From a virus: a stretch of 32,991 nt of DNA. The stretch covers positions 1 through 32,991 of IMG/VR virus record IMGVR_UViG_3300033142_001206. The stretch is one strand, 5' to 3'. The translations under genes were made by a program, and so were the position numbers. Position 1 is the stretch's first letter. Every line of letters begins with the position of its first letter. The notes beneath the pieces were generated by a model. The model was given only the letters and a program-made list of their open reading frames with translations. It ran no database searches and was not told the DNA's origin. Below, piece after piece: positions 23,813-30,234 of the stretch.

Positions 23813-24036
23813 GCGGTTATCGTTACAAGGCTTGGAATTACCCAGTACCCAACTTCCAATCTATCACAATAAACAAACAAAAAGCCATCTTCTCGCTCTT
23901 TCCATACTTCAAGCTCATCATTCATGTATTGATCAACGTCAATACACGAACCATTATTTTCTACATCATCAACCACAACGCCATATTCATCAAGATTTAG
24001 TACTGAATAGGTTTTATTTGCTTTTGCTTTTCTCAT
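23809..24036 (-). CDS. 75-aa acidic protein, function unknown
   Basis: The protein (MRKAKANKTYSVLNLDEYGV, then an acidic middle and an EREDGFLFVYCDRLEVGYWV segment) is a small alpha/beta soluble protein. GGAG lies about eight bases before ATG 24036. The stop TAA is part of palindromic element 4 and element 5 lies just upstream of its start, so it forms one cassette-like unit. No recognised domain. Confidence 0.65.
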   Translation of the reverse strand: MRKAKANKTYSVLNLDEYGVVVDDVENNGSCIDVDQYMNDELEVWKEREDGFLFVYCDRLEVGYWVIPSLVTITA

Positions 24037-24060
24037 TTCTTTATCTCCAATAGTTTCCGC

Positions 24061-24147
24061 ATAACAACAATTTCAAAGGACGAAAACAGTCGGTTATTTT
24101 ATCAATTTAGCTACAGGGTAGGTTTTCGCCTCTGTAACTAAGGTTAG
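24061..24147. repeat. attC-like palindromic element, copy 5
   Basis: ATAAC (24061-24065) and GTTAG (24143-24147) form the outer arms. The inner stem is GGACGAAAAC with GTTTTCGCC, so its sequence differs fully from the other copies while keeping the single unpaired A after GG. It is the longest copy (87 bp), with a long central loop. It separates the DUF1351 gene from the small-gene array. Confidence 0.62.
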
Positions 24148-24152
24148 CTTGC

Positions 24153-25184
24153 TTAAATATATTGATTTACAATACTCATTAAATCACGAAATTCAGTTTC
24201 ACTAATTTTGTATTTACTTTTCCATAAACTAAGTTGCTTCATAAACTTGTCTTTGTTTGATAGTTCAGTTTGTTCGACTAGTTTTTCGTCTTGTTCGCGT
24301 TTTTTTAACTCAGCATCGTTAGCTTTTATTTGAGCAATGCGCTCTGATTCTTCTTTCTGAGCTTTTTCAACTGTTAATTGCTGATCAAGCATTATGTTTA
24401 ATTGCCGAATAACTTGATCTTTGCTAGCGTTGGCTTGATGAAACAACTCGCCAAACTCTTCTTTCTTAACTTCGTGATTACTTAATGAGTGAATTTTTTC
24501 ATCAATTTCACCTGAAGCTTTACCAAAAAAACCAGAAGGGATCATAATTAAAGTATTGAGGCGTTCTTGAGCTTTGATTTTTATTTCACTTTCTTCGCGC
24601 TCTTTTCGTAACTGCTCGCGCTCAACTATTAGTTGCTCGTTTAATATTGCGCTATTCAGTGAAGCTCCTAGAATATTTAACGTTTCCTTTTTTACTGCTA
24701 TTGCCTCTTGTGTTAATTCTGCAAAGTTTTCTGATACGTCGATCATGTCAACAGCTTCAATTACACCCTGTAGTTCTTCTGAAGTTTTGCCTATTAAGTT
24801 ACTTGAGAAGTTACTAATTGAATTGATCTGATCGCGCATTATTTGTATGCGTTCAGCTTCTTTTCGTTCAGCTTCTTTTTTTGCTTCTTTTTGCCGTAAA
24901 TCTTCAGCTTCAAAAGCGGTAACGATTGGTGCGAATATTTTAATTACTTTTTCTTTTAGCTCGCTACGAACTAAATCAACAGCGTTTTTTCCGTCGATAG
25001 CGAGTCTATCAATATCTTTCACTATTCCGTTTTGCTCTGTGCGTTCTTTGCGAGCAAGTTTAAAGCCGTCTTTTGTTTTAACGTCAATAACCAAGCCTTT
25101 TTTACGCTCGATTAAATCCTTAAAGCCCTGCTCATTTAAGTTTAACTCTGTTTCAAATGCTTTTACTAATGCTGTGGTTTCCAT
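24153..25184 (-). CDS. DUF1351-like protein of the recombination module
   Basis: The 343-aa protein contains a DUF1351-like opening (GLVIDVKTKDGFKLARKERT, then DIDRLAIDGKNAVDL) and two long charged coiled coils, about residues 85-125 and 185-215, with a further one near 270-310. DUF1351 proteins usually neighbour phage ssDNA-annealing or exonuclease genes, and here one base separates it from the annealing protein. It probably helps recombination or replication, with no enzyme motif visible. Confidence 0.75.
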   Translation of the reverse strand: METTALVKAFETELNLNEQGFKDLIERKKGLVIDVKTKDGFKLARKERTEQNGIVKDIDRLAIDGKNAVDLVRSELKEKVIKIFAPIVTAFEAEDLRQKEAKKEAERKEAERIQIMRDQINSISNFSSNLIGKTSEELQGVIEAVDMIDVSENFAELTQEAIAVKKETLNILGASLNSAILNEQLIVEREQLRKEREESEIKIKAQERLNTLIMIPSGFFGKASGEIDEKIHSLSNHEVKKEEFGELFHQANASKDQVIRQLNIMLDQQLTVEKAQKEESERIAQIKANDAELKKREQDEKLVEQTELSNKDKFMKQLSLWKSKYKISETEFRDLMSIVNQYI

Positions 25185-25185
25185 G

Positions 25186-25893
25186 TTATTTACTCTCTAT
25201 TTGTTGTTTTTGCTTGTCGAATGCTGCTATAAATTGTTTCTTGTATGCTGATTTGTCTAACCCTAACAATTCACACCTACCCGTTAATTTTTCAACGTGC
25301 CCTGCGTAAACCAGTGTTAATGTTGACATGTTGGTTAATGATGAATAAATAGCTATTTCATTTCTACACCACTGATTAAATTCTTCAGTTTTTTCTGTTA
25401 TTTCTTGTGAGCGATTTTCTGACTTTTCAATTGATTCTTCATAGTTTCGATAATCAACATAATTCGGATCGTCAAACATACCCATAAACACATCAGCATT
25501 AAAGCCAAGCTCTGAAAGTCCTTTTGTTTTAGCGTTGGTTACTACTTTTTTACGTGCCTCATCGTCTATTTTCATGTAGCCGTTTGAGCCTTGCGTTTGG
25601 TAGCAAACTTTTTCGCAAGCGTGAATTGGTATCTCTCCGCGCTCACCGTCAATTTTAAAGAACAATACAGCATCATAAGAAAGAATTATTGTTGTTCCGT
25701 ATTCGGTTTCTTTAAATACTTCCGAACCGACAACAACACCCCAACCAAGGCCTTGAGCGCCAAAAGCCTCAGTTGCCATTTTGAACTGATAAACAGGTGC
25801 TATTGATGTGAAGTGGTAAGCTCCTTTTTTTGCTTTTTTAGTAAAAAGAGGGTCTGTTTTACTGACGCTATCCCAAAGCTTTAAGTTACTCAT
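25186..25893 (-). CDS. ssDNA-annealing recombinase (Erf/Rad52-like superfamily)
   Basis: The 235-aa protein has the pattern KTDPLFTKKAKKGAYHFTSI, then APVYQFKMATEAFGAQGLGW and a conserved GWGV strand. Similar features occur in phage annealing proteins that promote strand pairing during replication and circularisation. The late segment KVVTNAKTKGLSELGFNADV is also typical. ATG 25893 fits AAAAGGG better than ATG 25896. It overlaps the upstream 71-aa gene. The exact subfamily (Erf, Sak or another) cannot be settled here. No exonuclease partner is visible. Confidence 0.7.
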   Translation of the reverse strand: MSNLKLWDSVSKTDPLFTKKAKKGAYHFTSIAPVYQFKMATEAFGAQGLGWGVVVGSEVFKETEYGTTIILSYDAVLFFKIDGERGEIPIHACEKVCYQTQGSNGYMKIDDEARKKVVTNAKTKGLSELGFNADVFMGMFDDPNYVDYRNYEESIEKSENRSQEITEKTEEFNQWCRNEIAIYSSLTNMSTLTLVYAGHVEKLTGRCELLGLDKSAYKKQFIAAFDKQKQQIESK

Positions 25894-26101
25894 CATTCAA
25901 CCCTTTTAAATAGTTTTCAATGTCGCTATCTTTCAAGTGATCAAGTATTACTTCAGCGCCAGCTTCTTTAATTAGAGACTGCATTAATTCAAATACACGA
26001 ACATCAAGAAGCGTCATTTTTATATGGGCGTTATCTTGGCCGCGATTTACTGTGCTGGTACAAGCCACATCTTCGCACTCTATTACTAATCGTTTAATCA
26101 T
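25886..26101 (-). CDS. 71-aa first leftward early protein, function unknown
   Basis: The protein (MIKRLVIECEDVACTSTVNR, TLLDVRVFELMQSLI, then an acidic DHLKDSDIENYLKG end) is small and soluble with two cysteines. It is the first gene of the leftward early operon and overlaps the annealing-protein start by eight bases. AGG lies about eight bases before the ATG. A role linked to recombination or to gene control is possible from position only. Confidence 0.65.
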   Translation of the reverse strand: MIKRLVIECEDVACTSTVNRGQDNAHIKMTLLDVRVFELMQSLIKEAGAEVILDHLKDSDIENYLKGLNDE

Positions 26102-26114
26102 GTTGTTACCTATT

Positions 26115-26157
26115 TATTTAGTTGCTTGGACGATTTAAAGATTAGCACAACTAAATA
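26115..26157. promoter_or_regulatory. Inverted-repeat operator in the divergent control region
   Basis: TATTTAGTTG (26115-26124) and CAACTAAATA (26148-26157) are perfect 10-bp inverted repeats separated by 23 bp. The inner copy overlaps the candidate -10 of the leftward promoter. The layout suits a dimeric repressor acting over the start of the leftward operon. The HTH protein encoded at 26244 is the natural candidate. Confidence 0.6.
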
Positions 26158-26183
26158 TAATGTAAAGTAATTTATCAAAACAA
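26154..26183 (-). promoter_or_regulatory. Candidate leftward early promoter
   Basis: On the minus strand TTGTTT (26183-26178) and TATATT (26159-26154) are 18 bp apart, 53 bases before the ATG of the 71-aa gene. The -10 overlaps one arm of the inverted repeat, which would permit repression. Both hexamers are imperfect and other pairs in this AT-rich stretch are possible. Confidence 0.45.
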
Positions 26184-26184
26184 T

Positions 26185-26213
26185 TTGATTTATATGGTAA
26201 TCAGTAGTATATT
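26185..26213 (+). promoter_or_regulatory. Candidate rightward early promoter
   Basis: TTGATT (26185-26190) and TATATT (26208-26213) are 17 bp apart and lie 30 bases before ATG 26244. This is the best rightward promoter in the region and would drive the HTH gene and the replication operon. Confidence 0.6.
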
Positions 26214-26243
26214 TAGGTCAACTTAATTAAAAAGGTGATAAAT

Positions 26244-26438
26244 ATGGATTTCGGGAAAGAATTAAAAAAAGCAATGATTGATAATGGTATTGACGGAGCA
26301 AAACAGTTATCTGAAGTTGCTGATATGTCATATAACAAGGTTATTCGCGCTCTTAATGGTGATAGTAGCTCAAGGCTTGTTGATGTTGTTAAACTGGCTT
26401 CTACGCTTAAATTAAAAATTGTCTTTACTAACGAATAG
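26244..26438 (+). CDS. Cro-like / XRE-family helix-turn-helix regulator
   Basis: The 64-aa protein has an HTH of XRE type: GAKQLSEVADMSYNKVIRAL, about residues 18-37, followed by a short helix and C-terminal strand (LKIVFTNE). Size and place, first in the rightward operon opposite the leftward genes, recall Cro. No CI-like partner is found. ATG 26244 has AAGGTG seven bases upstream. It probably represses one or both divergent promoters. Confidence 0.75.
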   Translation: MDFGKELKKAMIDNGIDGAKQLSEVADMSYNKVIRALNGDSSSRLVDVVKLASTLKLKIVFTNE

Positions 26439-26442
26439 AAAT

Positions 26443-26472
26443 AAAAAAAGCACCTCGATCAAAAGTGCCTTA
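26443..26472 (-). terminator. Hairpin with T-run on the minus strand
   Basis: The stem AAG(G)CAC/GTGCTT, read on the minus strand, is followed by T7. On the plus strand the same stem has only a weak U-run (CTTAATTAATT), so it could cause mild attenuation after the HTH gene. Its stronger orientation would stop antisense transcripts before they enter the control region. Confidence 0.45.
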
Positions 26473-26497
26473 ATTAATTAGTGAGTAGGTATTGTAT

Positions 26498-27202
26498 ATG
26501 AAAAGAATGTTTAGTGTCAAAAACTGGGATGAATTCCAGCACTATAAAGACAGAAACCCACCGTGGATAAAATTACATAATCACTTGTTGGATGATTATA
26601 AATTTGAATGTTTAGGTGATGCAGCAAAAGGGCATTTGCTTTGTATTTGGATGCTAGCAAGTAGAACTAAAAACGAAATGCCCTTCGATGAAAAATGGAT
26701 AACAAAGAAGATAGGCGCATCATGTAAGGTTAATCTTGACGCTCTTGTTGTTGCTGGATTTCTTGTTGTGGAACATGATGCTAGCACTTCGCTACATAAT
26801 GAAACGCAACTTGCTACAGTAAGTGTTCCCTCAGTAGAGGAGAGGAGAGGAGAGACAGAGAAGAGAAGAGTAGATATTAGCACGCTTCAACAAGTTGAAT
26901 CTTTGCAAGCAGTTTGTAGTTTTTCGCTAAATGATAATTCTCTATTTTATTTACATCAAGACCAGTTTAGTAAATGGATAGAATTATACCCGGCTGTAAA
27001 TATTGAGTCTGAGTTAAGAAAAATAATTGGCTGGCTAGATGCTAACCCATCAAAAAGAAAAACTAGAAAAGGATTTATGCGATTTGCAAACGGATGGATA
27101 TCTAAACAACAAGACAAAGGAGGAAACTTACCAAGTAATAAAAAAGACATACTTCAAGATTCTGCTGATAGCGATTGGCACTTACAAGAACAAGGATTTT
27201 AA
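26498..27202 (+). CDS. Replication initiation protein (lambda O-like role)
   Basis: The 234-aa protein begins MKRMFSVKNWDEFQHYKDRN, then PPWIKLHNHLLDDYKFECLG and AAKGHLLCIWMLASRT, a winged-helix N-terminal domain widespread in phage replication initiators. A charged linker (EERRGETEKRR) joins it to a C-terminal domain. It would bind the origin and recruit the helicase loader encoded next, whose ATG overlaps its TAA. ATG 26498 is preferred to TTG 26492. A GA-rich tract in its centre may be part of the origin. Confidence 0.78.
   Translation: MKRMFSVKNWDEFQHYKDRNPPWIKLHNHLLDDYKFECLGDAAKGHLLCIWMLASRTKNEMPFDEKWITKKIGASCKVNLDALVVAGFLVVEHDASTSLHNETQLATVSVPSVEERRGETEKRRVDISTLQQVESLQAVCSFSLNDNSLFYLHQDQFSKWIELYPAVNIESELRKIIGWLDANPSKRKTRKGFMRFANGWISKQQDKGGNLPSNKKDILQDSADSDWHLQEQGF
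26835..26869 (+). other. Purine-only GA tract inside the initiator gene, candidate origin element
   Basis: Thirty-four of 35 bases are purines, built of overlapping GAGGA and GAGAA units. The tract lies between the two domains of the initiator. In lambda the origin lies inside gene O, with iterons followed by an asymmetric A/T strand. This tract is in a comparable place but the repeats are short, so it is only a candidate. Confidence 0.35.
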
Positions 27203-27837
27203 TGATGAAAGACTTAACGCAAATAGCAAAAGGTATTAACCGATCAGGAATAACTGATCACAAAGAAATTATAATTGATGATCTTGCTAAAAATATCATT
27301 AATAAAGTATTCGACCAATTAGCTAAAATTTTCCCTGCCTGGCAGTACAATTGGAAAACCCAAAGAGAAATTGATGGGGCAAAAATGGAATGGATTAAAG
27401 CCTTCAATGAAAACAATATATGCACTATGGAGCAAATATCATGCGGATTCTTTGAGGCTAGAAAATGCGAAGGCAATTTTCTACCTAGTTGCGGTAAGTT
27501 TATCAGTTGGTGCTTGCATTTCGATACTACAGACGCTTACAGCCGTATGATTAACAGAAAGCCAGTGTTAGATGATGTTGAATATTTTACTAGGCAGGAA
27601 TGTGGCTATCAATGCAAGCGAGTTCTAGCCGACAAAGAGGCAAGAGCATTATTTAATAAAGTGTTTAAGCAAAAGTTAGAATTAAAGCGAAAAGGGAAGC
27701 TGCCGATTCGCGATCAAAAACTACTAGCTACTGAGTCTGTAGTAACCGAAATTGATAAACAAATAAGTATTCGCAAAACAGGACAAACAGCAATTGAAAA
27801 ACGCATGGCTAAAATAGCAAAAAATAGAATTAAATAA
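27202..27837 (+). CDS. Replication protein P-like helicase loader
   Basis: The 211-aa protein matches the lambda P family pattern: a central FPAWQYNWKTQREIDGAKME, IKAFNENNICTMEQI, FFEARKC and FLPSCGKFISWC. Lambda P brings host DnaB helicase to the O-origin complex. ATG 27202 overlaps the initiator TAA (TAATG) and AAGGA lies at good spacing. An ATG at 27205 follows directly. The basic C-terminus is typical. Confidence 0.8.
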   Translation: MMKDLTQIAKGINRSGITDHKEIIIDDLAKNIINKVFDQLAKIFPAWQYNWKTQREIDGAKMEWIKAFNENNICTMEQISCGFFEARKCEGNFLPSCGKFISWCLHFDTTDAYSRMINRKPVLDDVEYFTRQECGYQCKRVLADKEARALFNKVFKQKLELKRKGKLPIRDQKLLATESVVTEIDKQISIRKTGQTAIEKRMAKIAKNRIK

Positions 27838-27849
27838 GGATCACAAGTA

Positions 27850-27942
27850 ATGGACATTAAAAATTTAGATAAAGTTTATAAATTACGTGAACAACTACAA
27901 AATATTGATAAAGAGATTATTTCTTTAGTGGTTAAGCCATGA
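27850..27942 (+). CDS. 30-aa helical peptide after the P-like gene
   Basis: The short frame (MDIKNLDKVYKLREQLQNID, then KEIISLVVKP) starts ATG 27850 with AAGGA about nine bases upstream. It is a single amphipathic helix. A second tiny frame (15 aa, MNKSKNTIVINEKNR) starts at 27939 by ATGA overlap and ends in the hairpin at 27978. Both could be translated; function unknown. Confidence 0.45.
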   Translation: MDIKNLDKVYKLREQLQNIDKEIISLVVKP

Positions 27943-27977
27943 ATAAATCAAAAAACACTATCGTTATAAACGAAAAA

Positions 27978-27999
27978 AACCGTTAACCAATTAACGGTT
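27978..27999 (-). terminator. Perfect hairpin with T-run on the minus strand
   Basis: AACCGTTAA, loop CCAA on the plus strand, then its exact 9-bp complement. The minus strand continues into T7, a typical intrinsic terminator that would block leftward antisense RNA. On the plus strand it has no U-run and lies before the winged-helix gene, followed by CTAACAACAT, the same motif as the left edge of the array palindromes. Confidence 0.55.
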
Positions 28000-28049
28000 A
28001 ACGGCTAACAACATGAAAACACACTGCGTCCAAACAGAAAGGTAATATT

Positions 28050-28349
28050 ATGATAAATTTACAAAATGTTCGAGATTTATATACAAATTTAGATTTCAAA
28101 AAAAAAGGAAGAGTTAGGTTGAATCCCAACCGGAATATAAAACCAAGGGAAAAATCGCTCAATACTACTTTGATTTTAATTAGTAAAAATCCAAAAATTA
28201 CAAGGCAAAGATTATTAGATTGTAGCGGTTTCAGCGTTAATTGTTTAGATAGATGTTTAAAGCATTTAATTGAAAATAAAAAAATAATTAGAGTGTTTTT
28301 CCGAAACGCTGGACCGAGCAAATCATATACGTATGAGATAAAGGATTAA
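28050..28349 (+). CDS. Winged-helix DNA-binding protein
   Basis: The 99-aa protein has a basic N-terminus (KKKGRVRLNPNRNIKPREK) and a winged helix at about residues 38-97: ITRQRLLDCSGFSVNCLDRC, HLIENKKIIRVFFR, SYTYEI. AAAGG lies at good spacing before ATG 28050. Its place after the replication genes suits an early regulator or a replication accessory factor; a late activator is possible since none is otherwise seen. Confidence 0.65.
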   Translation: MINLQNVRDLYTNLDFKKKGRVRLNPNRNIKPREKSLNTTLILISKNPKITRQRLLDCSGFSVNCLDRCLKHLIENKKIIRVFFRNAGPSKSYTYEIKD

Positions 28350-28351
28350 CT

Positions 28352-28612
28352 ATGAATACAGAAACAATTTACATAGAAATGTTAGGCAAAGAAATTGAAT
28401 TTGAAGTTGAGTTCAATTTTACTCAAGGTTGCGCTGGTGTTTATCACTTGGCCCCGGAAGACTGTTATCCGGCTGAGCCTGATGAATACGAGGTTTGTGC
28501 TTTGTATGTGGTTAGAGCTGAGCAAGGAAGAAGAAAGCTTTATGATGCGTCATACCTACTAGACGATATTAAAGATGAAGTTATAGAAATACTTGAATGT
28601 ATTATTGAATGA
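28352..28612 (+). CDS. 86-aa acidic protein, function unknown
   Basis: The protein (MNTETIYIEMLGKEIEFEVE, a CAGVYHLAPEDCYPAEPDEY segment and an acidic C-terminal helix DDIKDEVIEILECI) is a compact acidic beta/alpha protein of a type often found in phage early regions. It begins two bases after the winged-helix stop. No enzyme motif is visible. Confidence 0.65.
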   Translation: MNTETIYIEMLGKEIEFEVEFNFTQGCAGVYHLAPEDCYPAEPDEYEVCALYVVRAEQGRRKLYDASYLLDDIKDEVIEILECIIE

Positions 28613-28623
28613 TACTAATATTT

Positions 28624-28718
28624 GTTTTGCCCTAGGTTTAGCGACTGAAAGGCTGGAAACGCTAGCCAGCTTGGGCAATACATCACTAGCGATAATTACT
28701 AATAGCGGAGTAATTAAT
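28624..28718 (+). ncRNA. Structured RNA leader of endonuclease gene, copy 3 (unclassified)
   Basis: P1 is TTGCCC 28627-28632 with GGGCAA 28673-28678. The joining segment TAGGTTTAGCGACTGAAA is 28633-28650. P2 is GCTGG 28652-28656 with CCAGC 28666-28670. Loop bases CGCTAG (28660-28665) pair with CTAGCG (28686-28691), a six-bp pseudoknot. The last hairpin AATTACT 28694-28700 with AGTAATT 28709-28715 traps GGAG before ATG 28719. A weak promoter (TTGAAT 28593-28598, 17 bp, TAATAT) lies directly upstream. Confidence 0.78.
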
Positions 28719-29324
28719 ATGTTTAAAGAAATACCAGCCAGTAAAATGTCATTGGCAAAGAGAAAGCCCGCCTATGGCGTAGGTATAAACAATGCCACTT
28801 ACCAAGTAACAAATAAGCACAAAGAAGTTTGCCCACACTATGCAAAGTGGTATGAAATGATTAAGCGGTGCTATTCCTCTAACGTACATAAAAAATCACC
28901 CTGTTATGAATACTGTTCAGTTTGTGAAGAGTGGTTAACCTTTTCTAACTTTAAAACTTGGATGGTAAAGCAAGATTGGCAAGGAAAGGATCTCGACAAG
29001 GATTTATTAGTAAAAAATAATAAAGTATATTCTAGCGAAACGTGTGTTTTTATACCTCAGCAAATAAATAAATTATTGACAGATAGAGCTATCGGAAGAG
29101 GGATGTTAAAACTTGGCGTTACCTTTAATAAAAAGAGTAGAAAATTCTATGCTCAATGTAATGACGGGAGCGGCAAAAACATTCACTTAGGTTCATTTGA
29201 TGATGAATACGTAGCTCACGAGGCTTATAAAAAATACAAGTATGCCTTGATAGAAAGGATAGCTAAAAGCCAACCAAGTAAAATAAAAGAAGCCTTACTT
29301 AGTTACAGGATTGGAGAGTATTAA
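28719..29324 (+). CDS. Homing-type endonuclease with AP2 domain
   Basis: The 201-aa protein is a close relative of the 13742 protein: WYEMIKRCYSS, YEYCSVCEEW, NFKTWMVKQDWQGKDLDKDL, YSSETCVFIPQQINKLL and a C-terminal AP2-like segment (GVTFNKKSRKFYAQCN, HLGSFDDEYVAHEAYKKYKY). A frame without a stop extends upstream to 28593, but ATG 28719 has CGGAG at good spacing and follows the structured leader. It is inserted in the rightward early operon in the operon direction. Confidence 0.8.
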   Translation: MFKEIPASKMSLAKRKPAYGVGINNATYQVTNKHKEVCPHYAKWYEMIKRCYSSNVHKKSPCYEYCSVCEEWLTFSNFKTWMVKQDWQGKDLDKDLLVKNNKVYSSETCVFIPQQINKLLTDRAIGRGMLKLGVTFNKKSRKFYAQCNDGSGKNIHLGSFDDEYVAHEAYKKYKYALIERIAKSQPSKIKEALLSYRIGEY

Positions 29325-29325
29325 A

Positions 29326-29514
29326 ATGAAACCCAGCGAAATAATTAAACAGTCATGTTGTAGCCAAATGCTTGACGTTCCAGTTTTCGAGTTGGTTAAG
29401 AAGGTTAAGTTGTTAGAGGCCGCTTTAAGGACTTGCCACACTCACCATGTAATGAATGACGTTGCTACGCTGCGAATCACTTTGATGATCAAGGAAGCTT
29501 TAAATGAAAATTAG
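29326..29514 (+). CDS. 62-aa protein, function unknown
   Basis: The protein (MKPSEIIKQSCCSQMLDVPV, then ELVKKVKLLEAALRTCHTHH) has an amphipathic helix and three cysteines. GGAGAG lies at good spacing; ATG 29326 is preferred to TTG 29311. Its end overlaps the DUF1367 start by 11 bases. Before insertion of the endonuclease it probably followed the 86-aa gene. Confidence 0.55.
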   Translation: MKPSEIIKQSCCSQMLDVPVFELVKKVKLLEAALRTCHTHHVMNDVATLRITLMIKEALNEN

Positions 29515-29947
29515 AATGGTTAAACAACCGGGCGGCTTATTCTGTCCGGCTGATGATTATGAAGCTGAAAAGTTAACTAAGTTCAAAACTGGCGAACCAT
29601 ACCAGATAGATATAAAATTAGTTAGGAATCCTTCGTTTCACAGGAAAATGTTTTCTTTCTTTAGTTTTTGTTACTCACATTGGAATGGTGACGAAGTTCA
29701 CAAGTATTGTTCTGAATCAGAACAGTTTGATCGCTTCAGGAAAGACTTAACTATTTTGGCTGGTTTTTATATTCAATCTGTAAGGCTTGACGGGACAATA
29801 AGAACTGAAGCGGAATCTTTAGCGTTTGCCAGTATGAGCGAGGAACGATTTCAAGAATGTTATCTGGCTTTGATTAGGGCGGCACTTAAACACATATTTC
29901 ACAATGCCGATGTTAATACAGGAAATCAGCTAATGGGTTTTTTCTAA
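29504..29947 (+). CDS. DUF1367-family phage protein
   Basis: The 147-aa protein carries the DUF1367 pattern: GEPYQIDIKLVRNPSFHRKM, FFSFCYSHWNGDEVH and the terminal ALKHIFHNADVNTGNQL. Members occur in the nin-like early regions of many tailed phages; the biochemical role is unknown. It is translationally linked to both neighbours (overlap before, one-base overlap after). Confidence 0.8.
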   Translation: MKIRMVKQPGGLFCPADDYEAEKLTKFKTGEPYQIDIKLVRNPSFHRKMFSFFSFCYSHWNGDEVHKYCSESEQFDRFRKDLTILAGFYIQSVRLDGTIRTEAESLAFASMSEERFQECYLALIRAALKHIFHNADVNTGNQLMGFF

Positions 29948-30231
29948 TGACTAGTCACAATATTGCTTTATTATCAAAACAAGAGCAGCGAGATATTGAA
30001 CTACAAAGAATTGCGGCGTTGTTAATGTATAAGTTTAAACGTGGAGCCATAACAAGGGCGAAAGTTGAGTCTGCAATTTTAAAGATACCAAGTCAAGAAC
30101 GCGAAAAGTTCAAAGGTTTTTTAAACTCTTTCAAGTCGAATAAAGGCAAGAGCAAAGCTAAAACTAAAGATCATAAAAATGATGGCTCGGCAAAAGCTAA
30201 AGAATGGTTAAACAATGTGGGGAATAATTAA
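29947..30231 (+). CDS. 94-aa basic protein, function unknown
   Basis: The protein has a helical N-terminus (ALLSKQEQRDIELQRIAALL, MYKFKRGAITRAKVES) and a Lys/Ser-rich low-complexity tail (KSNKGKSKAKTKDHKNDGSA). The basic tail suggests nucleic-acid contact. It lies between the DUF1367 gene and the Ref-like nuclease in a nin-like recombination cluster. Family not recognised. Confidence 0.6.
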   Translation: MTSHNIALLSKQEQRDIELQRIAALLMYKFKRGAITRAKVESAILKIPSQEREKFKGFLNSFKSNKGKSKAKTKDHKNDGSAKAKEWLNNVGNN

Positions 30232-30234
30232 GTT

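Noticed and set aside
23796-24053. 85-aa plus-strand frame
   Set aside because: It is antisense to the 75-aa gene and palindrome, with no ribosome site and no sensible protein character.
22910-24147. CRISPR array
   Set aside because: Elements are 68-87 bp palindromes separated by coding sequences of unequal length with ribosome sites; no uniform short repeats and spacers and no cas genes.
22910-24147. Simple intrinsic terminators after each small gene
   Set aside because: The stems are followed on the minus strand by TATTGATTTATGTTG-like sequence, not a T-run. The outer arms and constant unpaired A are not needed for termination.
24847-25251. 134-aa plus-strand frame
   Set aside because: It is the shadow of the DUF1351 gene; its serine/phenylalanine-rich composition reflects complementary Lys/Glu codons.
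28013-28045. 10-aa frame MKTHCVQTER before the winged-helix gene as a leader peptide
   Set aside because: No ribosome site precedes its ATG; the sequence near its end (AAAGG) is the ribosome site for ATG 28050.
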